This document shows, in pieces, positions 21,363 through 31,691 of a stretch of DNA of 64,000 nucleotides. This DNA is from Plantago major (lineage: Eukaryota > Streptophyta > Magnoliopsida > Lamiales > Plantaginaceae), in NCBI GenBank assembly GCA_026545765.1, contig CM048842.1:73606871-73670870 (forward strand), written 5' to 3'. The notes under the pieces were generated by a model. It worked only from the letters and a program-made list of their open reading frames with translations. It ran no database searches and had not been told where the DNA came from. Each line of letters begins with the position of its first letter. Position 1 is the stretch's first letter. The position numbers and the translations under genes are program-made.

Positions 21363-23456
21363 ATGGCAACCTCACCCTACACCCAACGCTCTTCATCAAT
21401 CAACGGAAAAACCTCAAACACTTCCCTTTCCGACGAACACCTCGACCCAATCGTCCGCCTCATGCGAAGCCAAGCCAACTATCAATCCGATGATGACGAT
21501 AAAGCGATAATCGTACCAGTTCTCGCTGCTCCGATAGTCTCCTCCTACAATGACCGTATCCGCCCGCTCCTCGACGCCATTGACAAGCTGCGCCACCTCA
21601 AAATCATGCAGGAAGGCATCCAGCTCCCCACAATTGTTGTCGTTGGCGATCAGTCTTCCGGAAAGTCCAGTGTTCTCGAGTCGCTTGCCGGAATCAGCCT
21701 CCCGAGAGGGCAAGGTATTTGTACCAGAGTTCCTCTCATCATGAGGTTGCAGAATCATCCGTACAGCGAGCCTGAGCTTTTTCTAGAGTACAATGGCAAA
21801 ACTGTGCCTACTGATGAGGGGAACATTTCCTATTCGATTTCGATTGCGACGGATGAAATTGCGGGCAAGGGGAAGGGGATTTCGAGTAATCCGTTGACGC
21901 TTGTGGTGAAGAAGAACGGAGTTCCGGATCTGACTATGGTGGATCTGCCTGGGATTACTAGGGTTCCGGTTCACGGCCAGCCGGAGGACATTTACGAGCA
22001 GATTTCGAAGACGATCATGGAGTTTATCACTCCGGATGAGAGTATTATTCTGAATGTGTTGTCTGCTAGTGTTGATTTCTCGACCTGTGAGTCGATTAGG
22101 ATGTCTCAGCGTGTTGATAAAACAGGGGAGAGGACTCTGGCTGTGGTCACTAAGGTGGATAAGTCTCCTGAAGGTTTGCTGGAGAAGGTGACTGCTGATG
22201 ATGTCAGCATTGGGCTAGGGTATGTGTGCGTGAGGAATCGGATTGGGGATGAATCGTATGAGTTAGCTCGTGAAGAAGAGGCTAATTTGTTCGAGAATCA
22301 TCCGCTTTTGTCGAAGATTAGTAAAGGTATGGTTGGGATACCTGTGTTGGCTCAGAGGTTGGTGAAGATTCAGGCTACTATAATTGTCAAGTGTTTGCCT
22401 GATATTGTTAGGAAGGTTAACGATAAGTTATCGGCGAATGTTCAGGAGTTGAACAAGATGCCTAAGCATATGAACTCTATTGCTGAAGCCATGACTACTT
22501 TTATGCATGTTCTAGGTTCTGCTAAAGAGTCTTTGAGGAAAGTGCTTTTGCAAGGTGAGTTTGATGAGTACCCTGATGTTGCTGAAATGAAATGCACTGC
22601 CATAATGGCGGAGATGTTGAACAAGTTTTTGACAGACTTGGAAAGTAATGGTGGTTTGGATACTGATCCAACTAAGGATTTTTTACTTGATGAGATTAAG
22701 GTTTTGGAGGATAGTAAATCGATTGGTTTGCCGAATTTTCTCCCTAGATCAGCTTTCCATACTTTGCTGCAGAGGAAGGTGAATTTGATATCTGAAATTC
22801 CGGTTGATTTTGTTGAGAAGGTCTGGAGCTACCTTGAGAAGGTGGTAGTGTCAATTTTGATGAAGCATGCTGACAACTACCCGCAGTTACTGTCTTCTAT
22901 TCGAAGAGCTGCGCAAAATTTAGTTGCTAAGAAGAAACAAGAGTCGCTTGATTGGGTTCACGATGTCGTGGAGATGGAAAAGATCACGGATTATACCTGT
23001 AGCCCAGAGTATAATGCAATGTGTACTAAGCTCATGGGGTATCAAAGCTCGTTCATGGCGACGTTGACGGAACGCACGTGTCCTTCTAAGATAGAAATAG
23101 AGGGATTTGGGGTGATTGATATACTTCATTTGCGTCAACATACTGGTGTTGCGCAAGAAGCGTTTGATATGAAGATGCGGATGACTGCATATTGGAAGAT
23201 TGTGTTGAGGAGATTGGTGGACTCTATGGGGCTGCATTTGGTTTACAGTGTTCAGAAGCTGGTGAGCAAGGATCTGCAGACGGGGATTATCAATGAGGTG
23301 ATGGGAGTTGAGGGGAGCGGGCTGGAACGGATGCTGGAGGAGTCGCCTTCGGTTGCTGAGAAGCGGAAGAGGCTTAAGAATAGCATTGAATTGCTCAAGG
23401 AGTCTAAGGGTGTTGTTGCAACCATCATGGACAGAGTTGTTTCTGGTTATTATTAG
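21363..23456 (+). CDS. DRP4-type (Mx-like) dynamin-related GTPase, 697 aa, intact
   Basis: A single-exon gene for a large GTPase of the dynamin superfamily. The GTPase motifs are complete: P-loop GDQSSGKSS (residues 95-103), the switch-I region PRGQGICTRVPL, DLPGI (194-198) and TKVD (263-266). The middle/stalk domain spans about 310-560 (VKCLPDIVRKVNDKLSANV, FDEYPDVAEM, IGLPNFLPR) and the C-terminal GTPase effector helices about 585-695. There is no pleckstrin-homology or proline-rich domain, which with the intronless structure fits plant DRP4 proteins, the closest plant relatives of animal Mx GTPases. The function of DRP4 in plants is poorly known; membrane remodelling or stress/defence is inference. 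The first 50 residues are a Ser-rich variable tail. The gene lies between a MULE relic upstream and an intact MULE end 260 bases downstream. It is the only unbroken copy of three here. Confidence 0.93.
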   Translation: MATSPYTQRSSSINGKTSNTSLSDEHLDPIVRLMRSQANYQSDDDDKAIIVPVLAAPIVSSYNDRIRPLLDAIDKLRHLKIMQEGIQLPTIVVVGDQSSGKSSVLESLAGISLPRGQGICTRVPLIMRLQNHPYSEPELFLEYNGKTVPTDEGNISYSISIATDEIAGKGKGISSNPLTLVVKKNGVPDLTMVDLPGITRVPVHGQPEDIYEQISKTIMEFITPDESIILNVLSASVDFSTCESIRMSQRVDKTGERTLAVVTKVDKSPEGLLEKVTADDVSIGLGYVCVRNRIGDESYELAREEEANLFENHPLLSKISKGMVGIPVLAQRLVKIQATIIVKCLPDIVRKVNDKLSANVQELNKMPKHMNSIAEAMTTFMHVLGSAKESLRKVLLQGEFDEYPDVAEMKCTAIMAEMLNKFLTDLESNGGLDTDPTKDFLLDEIKVLEDSKSIGLPNFLPRSAFHTLLQRKVNLISEIPVDFVEKVWSYLEKVVVSILMKHADNYPQLLSSIRRAAQNLVAKKKQESLDWVHDVVEMEKITDYTCSPEYNAMCTKLMGYQSSFMATLTERTCPSKIEIEGFGVIDILHLRQHTGVAQEAFDMKMRMTAYWKIVLRRLVDSMGLHLVYSVQKLVSKDLQTGIINEVMGVEGSGLERMLEESPSVAEKRKRLKNSIELLKESKGVVATIMDRVVSGYY

Positions 23457-23706
23457 TATGATGGTAAAAGAGACTTGGTTTTCGGCCGGCCTTGTTTGTG
23501 TCAAGCTTACTAGCCAACATTAGTTGGGTTAATTAATTATGTTTATGCTTAGTATGCAGTACTAATTATGCTTGTATTATGGCTGGAACTAGTATTAATG
23601 TGTGAATTTTGGATCTAGTATTCCCCTTGAATGTTGGCCCTGTTATAACATTTAAGATTAATTAGCAGTACAAAAGTGGTTTATAATGGTGGGGAAAAGT
23701 AAAAGC
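23457..23706 (+). other. 3' flank of the dynamin gene
   Basis: AT-rich untranslated sequence between the dynamin stop codon and the left end of the MULE; no distinct feature. Confidence 0.4.
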
Positions 23707-23715
23707 TCCAAAGAA

Positions 23716-24213
23716 AAATAACCATTAATGTTAAACGTAACACGTTTTCGGCTAAACGCAACATAAAATATTTGTGACTTGACCAAAATGCCCCTAATTA
23801 AAAAAATCTTATAAACTTAACGAAAAATCAAAATAACTCGTTTATGCAAACACAAAAACATTAACATGCATGATCGAACACAAAATAACAACACTAAACA
23901 AAAATCGGAAAAAAATGAATGAATTTTTTTTTCGAAAAATATTTCGTTTATACAAATGTTTCTAAAAATATAGAAGTAATTAAAAAAAACCAAAAAAAAA
24001 AAAAACGAAAAAAAAACTGGAAATCATCTAGATTTTCATTTTTTTAATTTACAAATTGATTATATATAGTTTTCTATTTTTCTTTTGTTTTTGCAAATTG
24101 AAAAGTTACTTATAATTTTGCAAATTGAAAACTTTAATTTACTTTTGTCATTTATTTATTCAAAATGAAAAATAAAAGATAAATTTAACGGAAATTCGAG
24201 AAATTAAACGGCA
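23716..24213 (+). repeat. Left terminal inverted repeat of the MULE
   Basis: From the end inward: GTTAAACGTAACAC, CGGCTAAACGCAA, TTGACCAAAATGCCC, AAACACAAAAACATTA and ATTCGAGAAATTAA. All of these reappear inverted at 34298-34834. Long AT-rich repeats of this kind are typical of Mutator-like elements. Confidence 0.85.
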
Positions 24214-24245
24214 AACGATTTCATTACAACATGAATTTTGACTCA

Positions 24246-26036
24246 TTACACTATAAATACGCAACATAACATAAATTGAAAGCTTAAGCTTAATATGATT
24301 TCACTACAACGGAAACCATTGACGTAGCCGAACAGAATAATGTTGCATCCAATGCCTTGTTCTTTCCTCTTTTGATGTTGCCAGGCCGGCCATAGTGGTG
24401 GAAGTGGACATTCACGGCCAACGCACAGCCTAATGTAGTGACTGTTATTGACAAACCCGACTGTCCACTCTTGGTCTGCCGGTGGAGGGTCCGGAGATGC
24501 TGACTCCATGTCTGTACGACATTCCAAGGGCAAGTATGTGGTAGACCATTAGAAAACATATGTGGTGAACACCCGTTGATACGTCGTAGCTGTTAGTAGC
24601 TCCATATCTGGGAGTGTAAACCAATACTGTTCGTCGCATGGTCCTGCAAACCAGATGAGTGCATTTGATATTTTCGCGACCGGTCTTTCCCCCAACTCCG
24701 CGATGTATAGATGTCTGTTATTGGTCAACTCCTGAAGAAGTTCATGCCTGATGCGTACCCACTCTGTTTGTTCATTGTATTGGAGTTGTGCTATACATAT
24801 GTATCCACAGTTCCCATCGGACTGGACGTCACTCCAACCTTGAATGTAGCGTAGACCCTGTGGTGGCATCTGACTTTGATATCTGAATGATCTACCACTA
24901 CTTGAATACGTACCTGTATTGTTAGTGTTGGGAGTCCTTTGAGATTGGTTCGCGGGTTGATCTTCCCAACTGGACTGGATCCTGCTCCCAGTTGCTCTAG
25001 GCTGTATACCAGCTTTCTTCTTGTGTCTGATTGGTGGCTCCTCCAGGTACGTATATGATGCGTTTCCATCCGATTCGAAGTATGATCTATGTTCCTCCTC
25101 CGTGGCAGACTCCCTACGGTCCCTGTACCAGTCATCAAACTGGTTCCGTACTGTCTGTTACCTAGTCTGGTATGGTTCCCCCATATGAATAGTACTCCAG
25201 AACTCGTTGATATCTCTAATAGGATGGACGCTCCTCCCGGTCACACTCTTTTGTTGCAATTCACATGCGCATGGTAGTCCCCAACTGGTACGCAATGCGT
25301 GATCGCATTCACAGGGATCAACGTTGGATCTTTCATGGACTATTTTCTTAATAGCAAGATGTGAAACCACACCTCCTAGCCTGCGTAAGATTCCACGGGT
25401 CGTGACATGAGGATGCTTCGTTGACGCTTTCTCAAACTCAGAGCGGATTGCATCATAATGCATTTCAAGTAGGTGATGCAGCTTGGGGAATTTTCTGTGA
25501 AACTTTGAGTTTGCAGTCCCCAACCATTACTTGTACCTGGAGTGCGCACTTTCGACTCTGCAACCAATTTACATTGTTGAATGTCAGTTTGGGCATAACT
25601 CTAATTACAGGATAGTAGTGCATTACAAAATAAATTTAATTACGAAATTGAATTACATGTTCCTCGTGTCAGTTCCAAAGTGTAGGATGTCTTTCATCCA
25701 AGCATGTACAAATGGTTGTGGTATGGGTCCAACCATACTCTCCTTGCGTACGCCATGAACCTAGGTTGACGTCTCCAGGCCTCTGCCATTTCTACAACAA
25801 CCTGCTCATATAGTTCCGGAGTATTTGCGTTCACGATCTTTTGCCAACTTAGCTTCACTGAACGTTCATACTTTTTGGTACCCCCATCATGGCACTTATA
25901 TATTTCTGCACATCCTTAGATATATGCCTCTGACACAGTAGGTGTGTTGCTTCTGGAAATACCTCCTTTATGGCACGCATTGCAGCTAACTCTCTATCCG
26001 TCACAAATACCCCCGGTAAGACACCACATTCTGTAA
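24246..26036 (-). pseudogene. MULE transposase, C-terminal part: catalytic D2 and E, SWIM finger, OTU-like domain
   Basis: Continues the gene at 30241-31111 across the CACTA insertion. From right to left: VTDRELAAMRAIKEVFPEATHL with the second catalytic Asp; LCQRHISKDVQKY; after a frameshift WLDPYHNHFVHAWMKDILHFG; NRVESAHSRYK with the catalytic Glu near 25563; and a SWIM-type zinc finger (CECDHALRTSWGLPCAC, near 25300). A spacer follows, and then an OTU cysteine-protease-like domain. SDGNCGYICIAQL (about 24805) carries the nucleophile Cys, and in the same frame VNNSHYIRLCV (about 24440) carries the His. OTU enzymes remove ubiquitin-like proteins; MULE transposases fused to OTU domains are known in plants, but their purpose is not. 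In-frame stops near 25526, 25155 and 24550 and one frameshift near 25870 disable the gene. Confidence 0.85.
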
Positions 26037-26054
26037 CACTACAAGAAATCTGGT

Positions 26055-26290
26055 ATATAGCGACGGAAAGGGGCGATTTTAGCGACGGATAGAGCGTTTC
26101 GCTCTACCCGTCGTTGTTTCTGTCGCTATTTAGCGACGGATGTTATCCGTCGCTATTTAGCGACGAATATTTCTATCCGTCTCTAAATAGAGACATATAG
26201 ACTATCCGTCGCTAGTATTTGTTAACTTTTGGATTTAAAAAAATAAAAATAGTATTTTAATGACGGATATTCATTTTCGTCGTTAAAAAT
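26055..26290. repeat. Left subterminal repeats of CACTA 2
   Basis: Repeated TAGCGACGGAT and ATCCGTCGCTA, with the right-end counterpart at about 29920-30222. The shared motif suggests one TNPA-type protein could act on both CACTA elements here. Confidence 0.9.
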
Positions 26291-27097
26291 TTAATTAAAA
26301 AAAATAAATGAAATCTAACGTCATTAAAAAACGGGCAGTAGCCCTCTTCTTCCCCATTTCGATTCTGCTTCTTCTTTTCTTCTTCTCTTCGCCATTTTCG
26401 CCCACCTTCCAATTTTGATCAAAACTCCACCATTTCAGCCAATCTTGGACTCTTTCCGAAGCTCGTGGAACAAGGGACTCGGGTGGCCATCAATTTCATC
26501 TTTCTTCGGCTATTTTTCCCGTAATTGAAGGTATTAGTCTAAAACCCTTACTTTGTTAAATTTGGGATTTTTGCTAATTTCGAGCAATTGTATATTTTTA
26601 GAAGTTTGCACTAGCTAGTTTAGCTTATATTCAGTAGTGGGTTAAGCTTGAGGTTGTTTAATTGATATATTTAAGTCAATTTCGAGCAATTATATGTTTT
26701 TGAATTGTTAGTATCATATTAGGATGTTTGTAAGTATGTATGGTATTTAATTTGATGTTTTCGTATATGTAGTAGGATTAGTGAGATTTGGTTAAGTTTT
26801 TTGAAACCATTTAGATTTAGTGATTTTGGTGGTTGTAGTATAATTGGCTCGTATTAACTTAGAAAGAATTAGTACTGTTTTAATTTATAATTCATAATTG
26901 TAATGGAATTTTGAAATTCATAAAAAAAATTAAACGTAAAATGCATGTAATTCATGAAATTTGTAACGTATTATAATTAACAATGCAATTATAGCCAGGA
27001 ATTGGAATTGGTTGTAGTATAATTTGCTCGTATTGACTTGTTGTGAATTACTACTATCTTAATCCACAATATGAGAGCTATTATTATATCTTCAAGG

Positions 27098-27521
27098 ATG
27101 ACTTCTCCACCTTCGTCGCCTCCTCCACCTTCGCCTACACCATTGCTGCCTCCACCCGATTCATTGGAGTTCTGCCGAGTAAGTATACTTCTTCTTTCTT
27201 AGTAGTGATTTCATTCTAACATGTAAACTGTATTTTGTAGTTAATTTAGCATAATTAATATTTGACTTCGATTTTTTATGTATGTAGAAATTGCGATACA
27301 CTCTCCTATGCAGACATGTGGACAGGTTTTTTTGCTTTCGATAGAGCATTGAATGCAGAAATGAAGGCCGACGAAGATGCAAACATGGCTTAAACCAATG
27401 CTGGGAAAGAAATAGATGATGAAGATGATGAGGATTTTGACATGACCATTGAGAGGATGATGAACTTTCGATTATTTGCAAGTGTACATCACATGCTTGA
27501 ATATAGACGGAATCATCTCTA
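27098..27521 (+). pseudogene. Unrecognised two-exon gene fragment carried by CACTA 2
   Basis: A leader-like CT-rich stretch (26340-26470) precedes an ATG at 27098. The first exon is 27 codons, proline-rich (MTSPPSSPPPPSPTPLLPPP), and ends at a good donor (CGA/GTAAGT, 27178). A possible second exon after TATGTAG (27288) gives KLRYTLLCRHVDRFF. In a neighbouring frame it gives DRALNAEMKADEDANMA, a stop, an acidic run (EIDDEDDEDFDMTIERMM) and HHMLEYRRNHL before another stop. I do not recognise the family. It could be a captured host-gene fragment or the element's own accessory gene. Confidence 0.35.
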
Positions 27522-27600
27522 GCTAGGTTAGTGTATATATTTGTATCTTATTTGTGATAATATGATCATTCTTCTTTATTTGTTTGTGTTTTATTTGTGA

Positions 27601-27900
27601 GTGGTATGTTAGACACTATATGTGAGACTGAACTTGTGTGATATGTTAGTCACCATTGTCTTAATTAGCTGCTTTTAGGATAGTATGAGTGGTGTGTTAG
27701 CCACTATATGTGATACTGAACTTGGGTGATATGTTAGTCACCATTGTCTTAACTGCTTTTAGTACAATATGAGTGGTGTGTTAGCCACTATATGTGAGAT
27801 GACTGAACTTGGGTGATATGCATTGTCTTAGCTGCTTTTAGGACAATATGAGTGGTATGTTAGCCACTATATGTGGGTGATATGTTAGTCACCATTTGTG
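27601..27900 (+). repeat. Imperfect tandem repeat of about 80-88 bp
   Basis: The unit begins GTGGT(A/G)TGTTAG(C/A)CACTATATGTG at 27601, 27689, 27773 and 27852. Units include the facing motif ATATGTTAGTCACCATTGTC, so each has GTTAGCCAC and GTTAGTCAC as near-identical submotifs. It lies immediately beside the solo LTR. Confidence 0.85.
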
Positions 27901-27909
27901 TAGTATGCG

Positions 27910-29536
27910 TGTTGGTCCAGATAACGGCAAAGTAAAAGACTAGAAAGGGGGGTGAATAGTCTTTTAAAACTTTTGTCGATAAGCACAGTTTCTCAGATAT
28001 CTGATACTTAATTTCAGAGAGCGGAAGAATTCTGAGATAAGTGCACGTGTTCAGCAAGATAAGTGTAATTACTTTGCAATATAAGTAAAACAAGTAATAA
28101 ACTGCAGAAAGTAAATAACACAAGTCTTTTTATAGTGGTATCTGAAGGTGGCGTAATTCTTCAACTAATCCACTTCGGTCTTTCTCAGACCTAGAATCCA
28201 CTAAGATAAATGAGGTAACCTTACAGATATCTTTTCCTGATTCCTAAATGCACTAGGTTCCCAACCAAGTGTTCCCCCTGAGTTATTCCCCGGCTTTCAC
28301 AGCCAAGTACTTCCTGTACTCAGAAACCTTTTTGAGCTATTCCTTAGCTTCCCAAGCTAAGTACTTCCTGTGCTCAGCAACCTTGGAGTTATTCCTTAGT
28401 TTCCCAAACTAAGTACTTCCTATACTCCACGCCATATATGGTGTTGGTTTTAGGTTTGTTTGTCAGGTGAGCTTCTTTAATAACTTGTTCAGTTATTCAG
28501 ATAGCTCTGTGAATCAAGTATACTTAATACACTTTTCAATGTATGGTATCTTGTTCTCTACTGACCCAAGTCTATGGTAAGTGTTCAAGAGAATGAAACT
28601 TAGATAAGAAATCTCAGTTTAACTCTTTCACAAATAACAATGCTCGTTAAGGATCAGGACACTTAGAACTTTTGTGCTACTTAGAATCAAGAGCTTTGGT
28701 CGTAACAAAAAACTTGAAGGTAAGTAGTTTGCTTGAGAGCGCTTGTGTGAGTATTCAGTGTAAGTTCAGTGTTCTAAGGTGTGTATTCTCAAGTAGTCTA
28801 AGTGTTGATATTTATAGATGAATTTGAGTGCCGTTTGAATAGTATCCGTTAGGCTTAAATCAAATTCAAACTATTGATATCTGAATATTGTACTGTAGCA
28901 GGTTTGTCTTCTTCTTCAGAAGCTACCGTTTTTGTTCAGACATTTACATGCGTATTTAATTTGTACTATATTTTGTCCTGTAGTGCCAACGGAACTATGC
29001 ATGGTATCAGAGATCTTTATACAATCAGAGTTTTCTGAAACTTTGCATGTTCTTTTCCAGAGATCATCATAGCTCCAGATACCACTTGTTTAAACAACTT
29101 GTTATAATATATTTCTTTTTCAGAAGCATAGTTTATGTCTAAGGTATCTGAGTGTAGATATATGTGGGCACTTTCCTCGTCTCAGAAACCTTTTATGCTC
29201 AGATATATTTTGCAACTTTGTGTGTTTCGAAACACTTGTTTCTCCAAGATATCTGGACATAGGTTTCTGAAAAACCCTTGTCTTCAGCAATCTTGTGCAG
29301 TCTTCAAATCTTCAAATCTGTTGAACTTTTCCTGCTGGATGCCTTCTTCTTGGTCTTCTTCAGAAAATAAAAATTACATTTCGAGACCTAACATCCTATA
29401 CAAGATTTGCTAGACTATCATACTTAGTGAGTTTCCTCTTTTACAGTGTTCAAGTGAACTAAGAGTACTAATCACCTTTCTGAGCTAAGATAAGTCATTA
29501 GGTTGCTGATCAAAATCTAAACAGATATTCCTAACA
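27910..29536. repeat. Solo LTR (1627 bp), Sirevirus-like copia, inside CACTA 2
   Basis: It starts TGTTGGTCCAG and ends TTCCTAACA, with perfect 5-bp duplicates ATGCG on both sides (27905-27909, 29537-29541). There is no internal retrotransposon sequence, so it is the product of LTR-LTR recombination. It contains three tandem units with hairpin-forming inverted repeats (28281-28430). Assignment to Sirevirus-type copia rests on its length and hairpin repeats and is inference. Confidence 0.88.
28281..28430. repeat. Three hairpin units with compensating changes in the solo LTR
   Basis: Each unit runs TTATTCC(hairpin)TACTTCCT.T.CTC. The stems differ: GGCTttcacAGCC at about 28292, CTTAGCTTcccAAGCTAAG at about 28343 and CTTAGTTTcccAAACTAAG at about 28394. 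Where one arm changes C to T, the other changes G to A, so pairing is preserved. Confidence 0.85.
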
Positions 29537-30240
29537 ATGCGTAATTTTTAATCCGTAACTCATGGTAGCACTTTACGATTTCAGGCTGAGGTGGTGAGGA
29601 GTATCGACATTCGGGAGCTGTCAATTCAAGAAGAAAACGACATCTTTTTAGCGTTGATACATTTCTGTTATGCTTCTCCTAGATATTTCGTTTTGAACTT
29701 CTGTTTTTCTGCAACTTGACCTCTTGTTTTAGCTTATGTACGGATATTTGATTTCATTATGGATAATTTGTATTCGTCGAATGTTTTTTTGTTAATTAAT
29801 ATAGTTTAATTACTTTGAGCTTAGTTATCGGACATTATATTTGCGAAACGGGTGAAATATGAAAACAGGCATCAAAATTAAAAAACAAAAAAAAAAACAA
29901 AAAATGGAAAATTTGTGACGGAAAAACATCATCCGTCGCTAATTCCGTCTCTATTTAGCGACGGACTATCTGTCGCTAAATAGAGCAGATTTTGTTTTTT
30001 TAAAAAAAAGGAAAAATCAGCTTTTTAGCAACGGATAATATCCGTCTCTAAAAATTCAACAGTCTATCATTCGCTAAATCCGTCGTTATTTAGCGACGGA
30101 TAGATTATCCGTCGTTATGATCATTGTGACGAAGAAAATGACGATGGCATTTTTATCCGTCGCTAAGTCCGTCTCTAGGAGCTTAGCGACGGATCGCTCA
30201 TTGTTTAGCGACGGATAAATCCAGCCAGTTTTTTGTAGTG

Positions 30241-31111
30241 TAAACAACGCCCGCAATCGTGTAAGCCCCCACACATAACTTGATGTCTTCTCGCCCGAGA
30301 CGAAAATGAAAGCTATGTGGTGGTTTTGCCCAGTGGGTAAAATGCCAATCACTTCCACCAATGGCATGTCGTACAAATTTGTATTGTACGTAGCATCCAT
30401 GATGACAACTTGAGGGAACAAACGGAGCAATGACTTCGTATTAGGATGAGCTAAGAAAAATCCAGTCAATATGTTAGTTACCGGCTGTTTGACCACATAA
30501 TATATGTAGCGATGTCGTTGCAACAAATGGATAAAATATTCCATCGGCTCCATCTCACGCATCTCCATCCGTTGATCTTTCTGGTCAACATTGTATACGT
30601 GTCGTGATGTACTGCAGTTGTGCACAAATTCTTTTTGGAGTTGAAAAAGCGTTGCTATAGGAGTCATTCCAGCACGCAACATTTCCACTACTCGCACGCG
30701 CTCTTCATCATTGAACTTCGCTGTGGACGTGTGCCAATGGGGGTATTTCCCGAGTGCGTGATTGTGTCTTTGGTGACCGTCTTTCACAACAACTCTCCAC
30801 TCGCCCGGTAACCTCTCATGCAGCTTGACCTGAAATGGGCAAGAATGCTTTTTACTCCCGGTTGAATTTCTGGATTTTGCCTCGGGGTCTGTTGGAGTCG
30901 TGACCCTATGGGCACCAGCACACTCACAACCCATGTACACGTTTTTTGGTCTAGAATGCGTGATCGCGAAAAACATATTGTTTTCTCTGCCAATAACACG
31001 AACCCAGGCTTCTGCGTCTGCACAAGTATCGAAAATCTCTCGGGTTATGAAAAAGTCCGTGCAATCTAGGAATTCATCAGACGCTGTGGACGAATCACTT
31101 AAGCAACTCAT
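30241..31111 (-). pseudogene. MULE transposase, N-terminal part: FAR1-type zinc finger and first catalytic Asp
   Basis: The start is taken as ATG 31111 (MSCLSDSSTASDEF), because the reading frame further upstream is low-complexity promoter repeat and has no ATG. A FAR1-type DNA-binding domain follows: WVRVIGRENNMFF, GCECAGAHR, HSCPFQVKLHE and DGHQRHNHALG, giving the Cys/Cys/His/His pattern. Next comes a conserved helical region (MLRAGMTPIATLFQLQ), then MDATYNTNLYDMPLVEVIG with the first catalytic Asp at 30395-30397. The gene then reads SSYVWGLTRLRALF and is interrupted at 30240 by CACTA 2. With one TAA copy removed, the codons on both sides join in frame. FAR1/MULE transposases cut and move elements with matching terminal repeats. 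Confidence 0.88.
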
Positions 31112-31691
31112 ATTATACGTATGTGAATGGAAGTGTTTGGGATTGGAAGTGTTCGGGAATAGAAGTGTTTGAATGGAAGTGTTTGAAGTGTTGGAAGTGT
31201 TCGGGATTTTGCAAGTTTCGTAATGGAAGTGTTGGAAGTGTTGTGTTGCATATGTCACTCACCCTCTCATTATATAGAAGTAGAAAAACGTTCGAGTCGA
31301 AGTTCGGGTCGTAGGGGGGTTGGGGTCCGTTCGGGCCCATTTGAAGTGCGAGTTTGGTCAGTCAAAACCGATCATTTTCTCGGTCAACTGTATAATTGGT
31401 CGTCAAACCCGAATTTGAATGGTCAGAAACAGTGGACCGGGTCCACTTTATGGTTTGACCGGTCAAAACGATCGGTTCAACCGGTCAAACCCACAGTTGG
31501 CCGATCAAACCGGCAGTTTGACTGGTCAAATCCGATTTTCAGTTTACGAATTCTATAAATAGGAGGGTGGAAGGATTCATTTAAACACAACCAACTTCAT
31601 TTTCCTACTCTAATCAACTTCATCTTCACACAACCAACTCCATTTTCATACTTCAATATTATTAGCAATCCCTTCGCACTCAAACCCGACT
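31112..31691. promoter_or_regulatory. Divergent promoter of the MULE's two genes, with two short-repeat clusters
   Basis: A minus-strand TATA box (CTATATAATG, 31268-31277) serves the transposase and a plus-strand TATA box (CTATAAATAG, 31553-31562) serves the PMD gene. Near the transposase start (31126-31249) GGAAGTGTT is repeated about eight times. Between the TATA boxes (31350-31535) GGTCAAAC-type motifs occur about eight times, several as the palindrome ACCGGT or facing pairs such as TTTGACCGGTCAAAA. Such clustered sites could bind the FAR1 domain of the element's own transposase; that is inference. Confidence 0.6.

Larger units (their letters stand above)
26037..30240. mobile_element. CACTA element 2 (4204 bp) inside the MULE transposase
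   Basis: The left end is CACTACAAGAAAT, the right end is the inverted TTTTTTGTAGTG, and TAA duplicates flank it (26034-26036, 30241-30243). Subterminal arrays of TAGCGACGGATA at both ends are the same as in CACTA 1, so both belong to one family. No TNP2 or TNPA sequence remains inside. The interior carries an unrelated candidate gene fragment, a short tandem array and a 1.6-kb solo LTR, so it is non-autonomous. Confidence 0.93.

Noticed and set aside
22920..23504. 194-codon minus-strand frame opposite the dynamin gene
   Set aside because: It is a His/Gln/Arg-rich shadow of a well-supported coding sequence.
31112..31258. N-terminal extension of the MULE transposase frame
   Set aside because: No ATG opens it and it translates the GGAAGTGTT promoter repeats; the first proper ATG is 31111.
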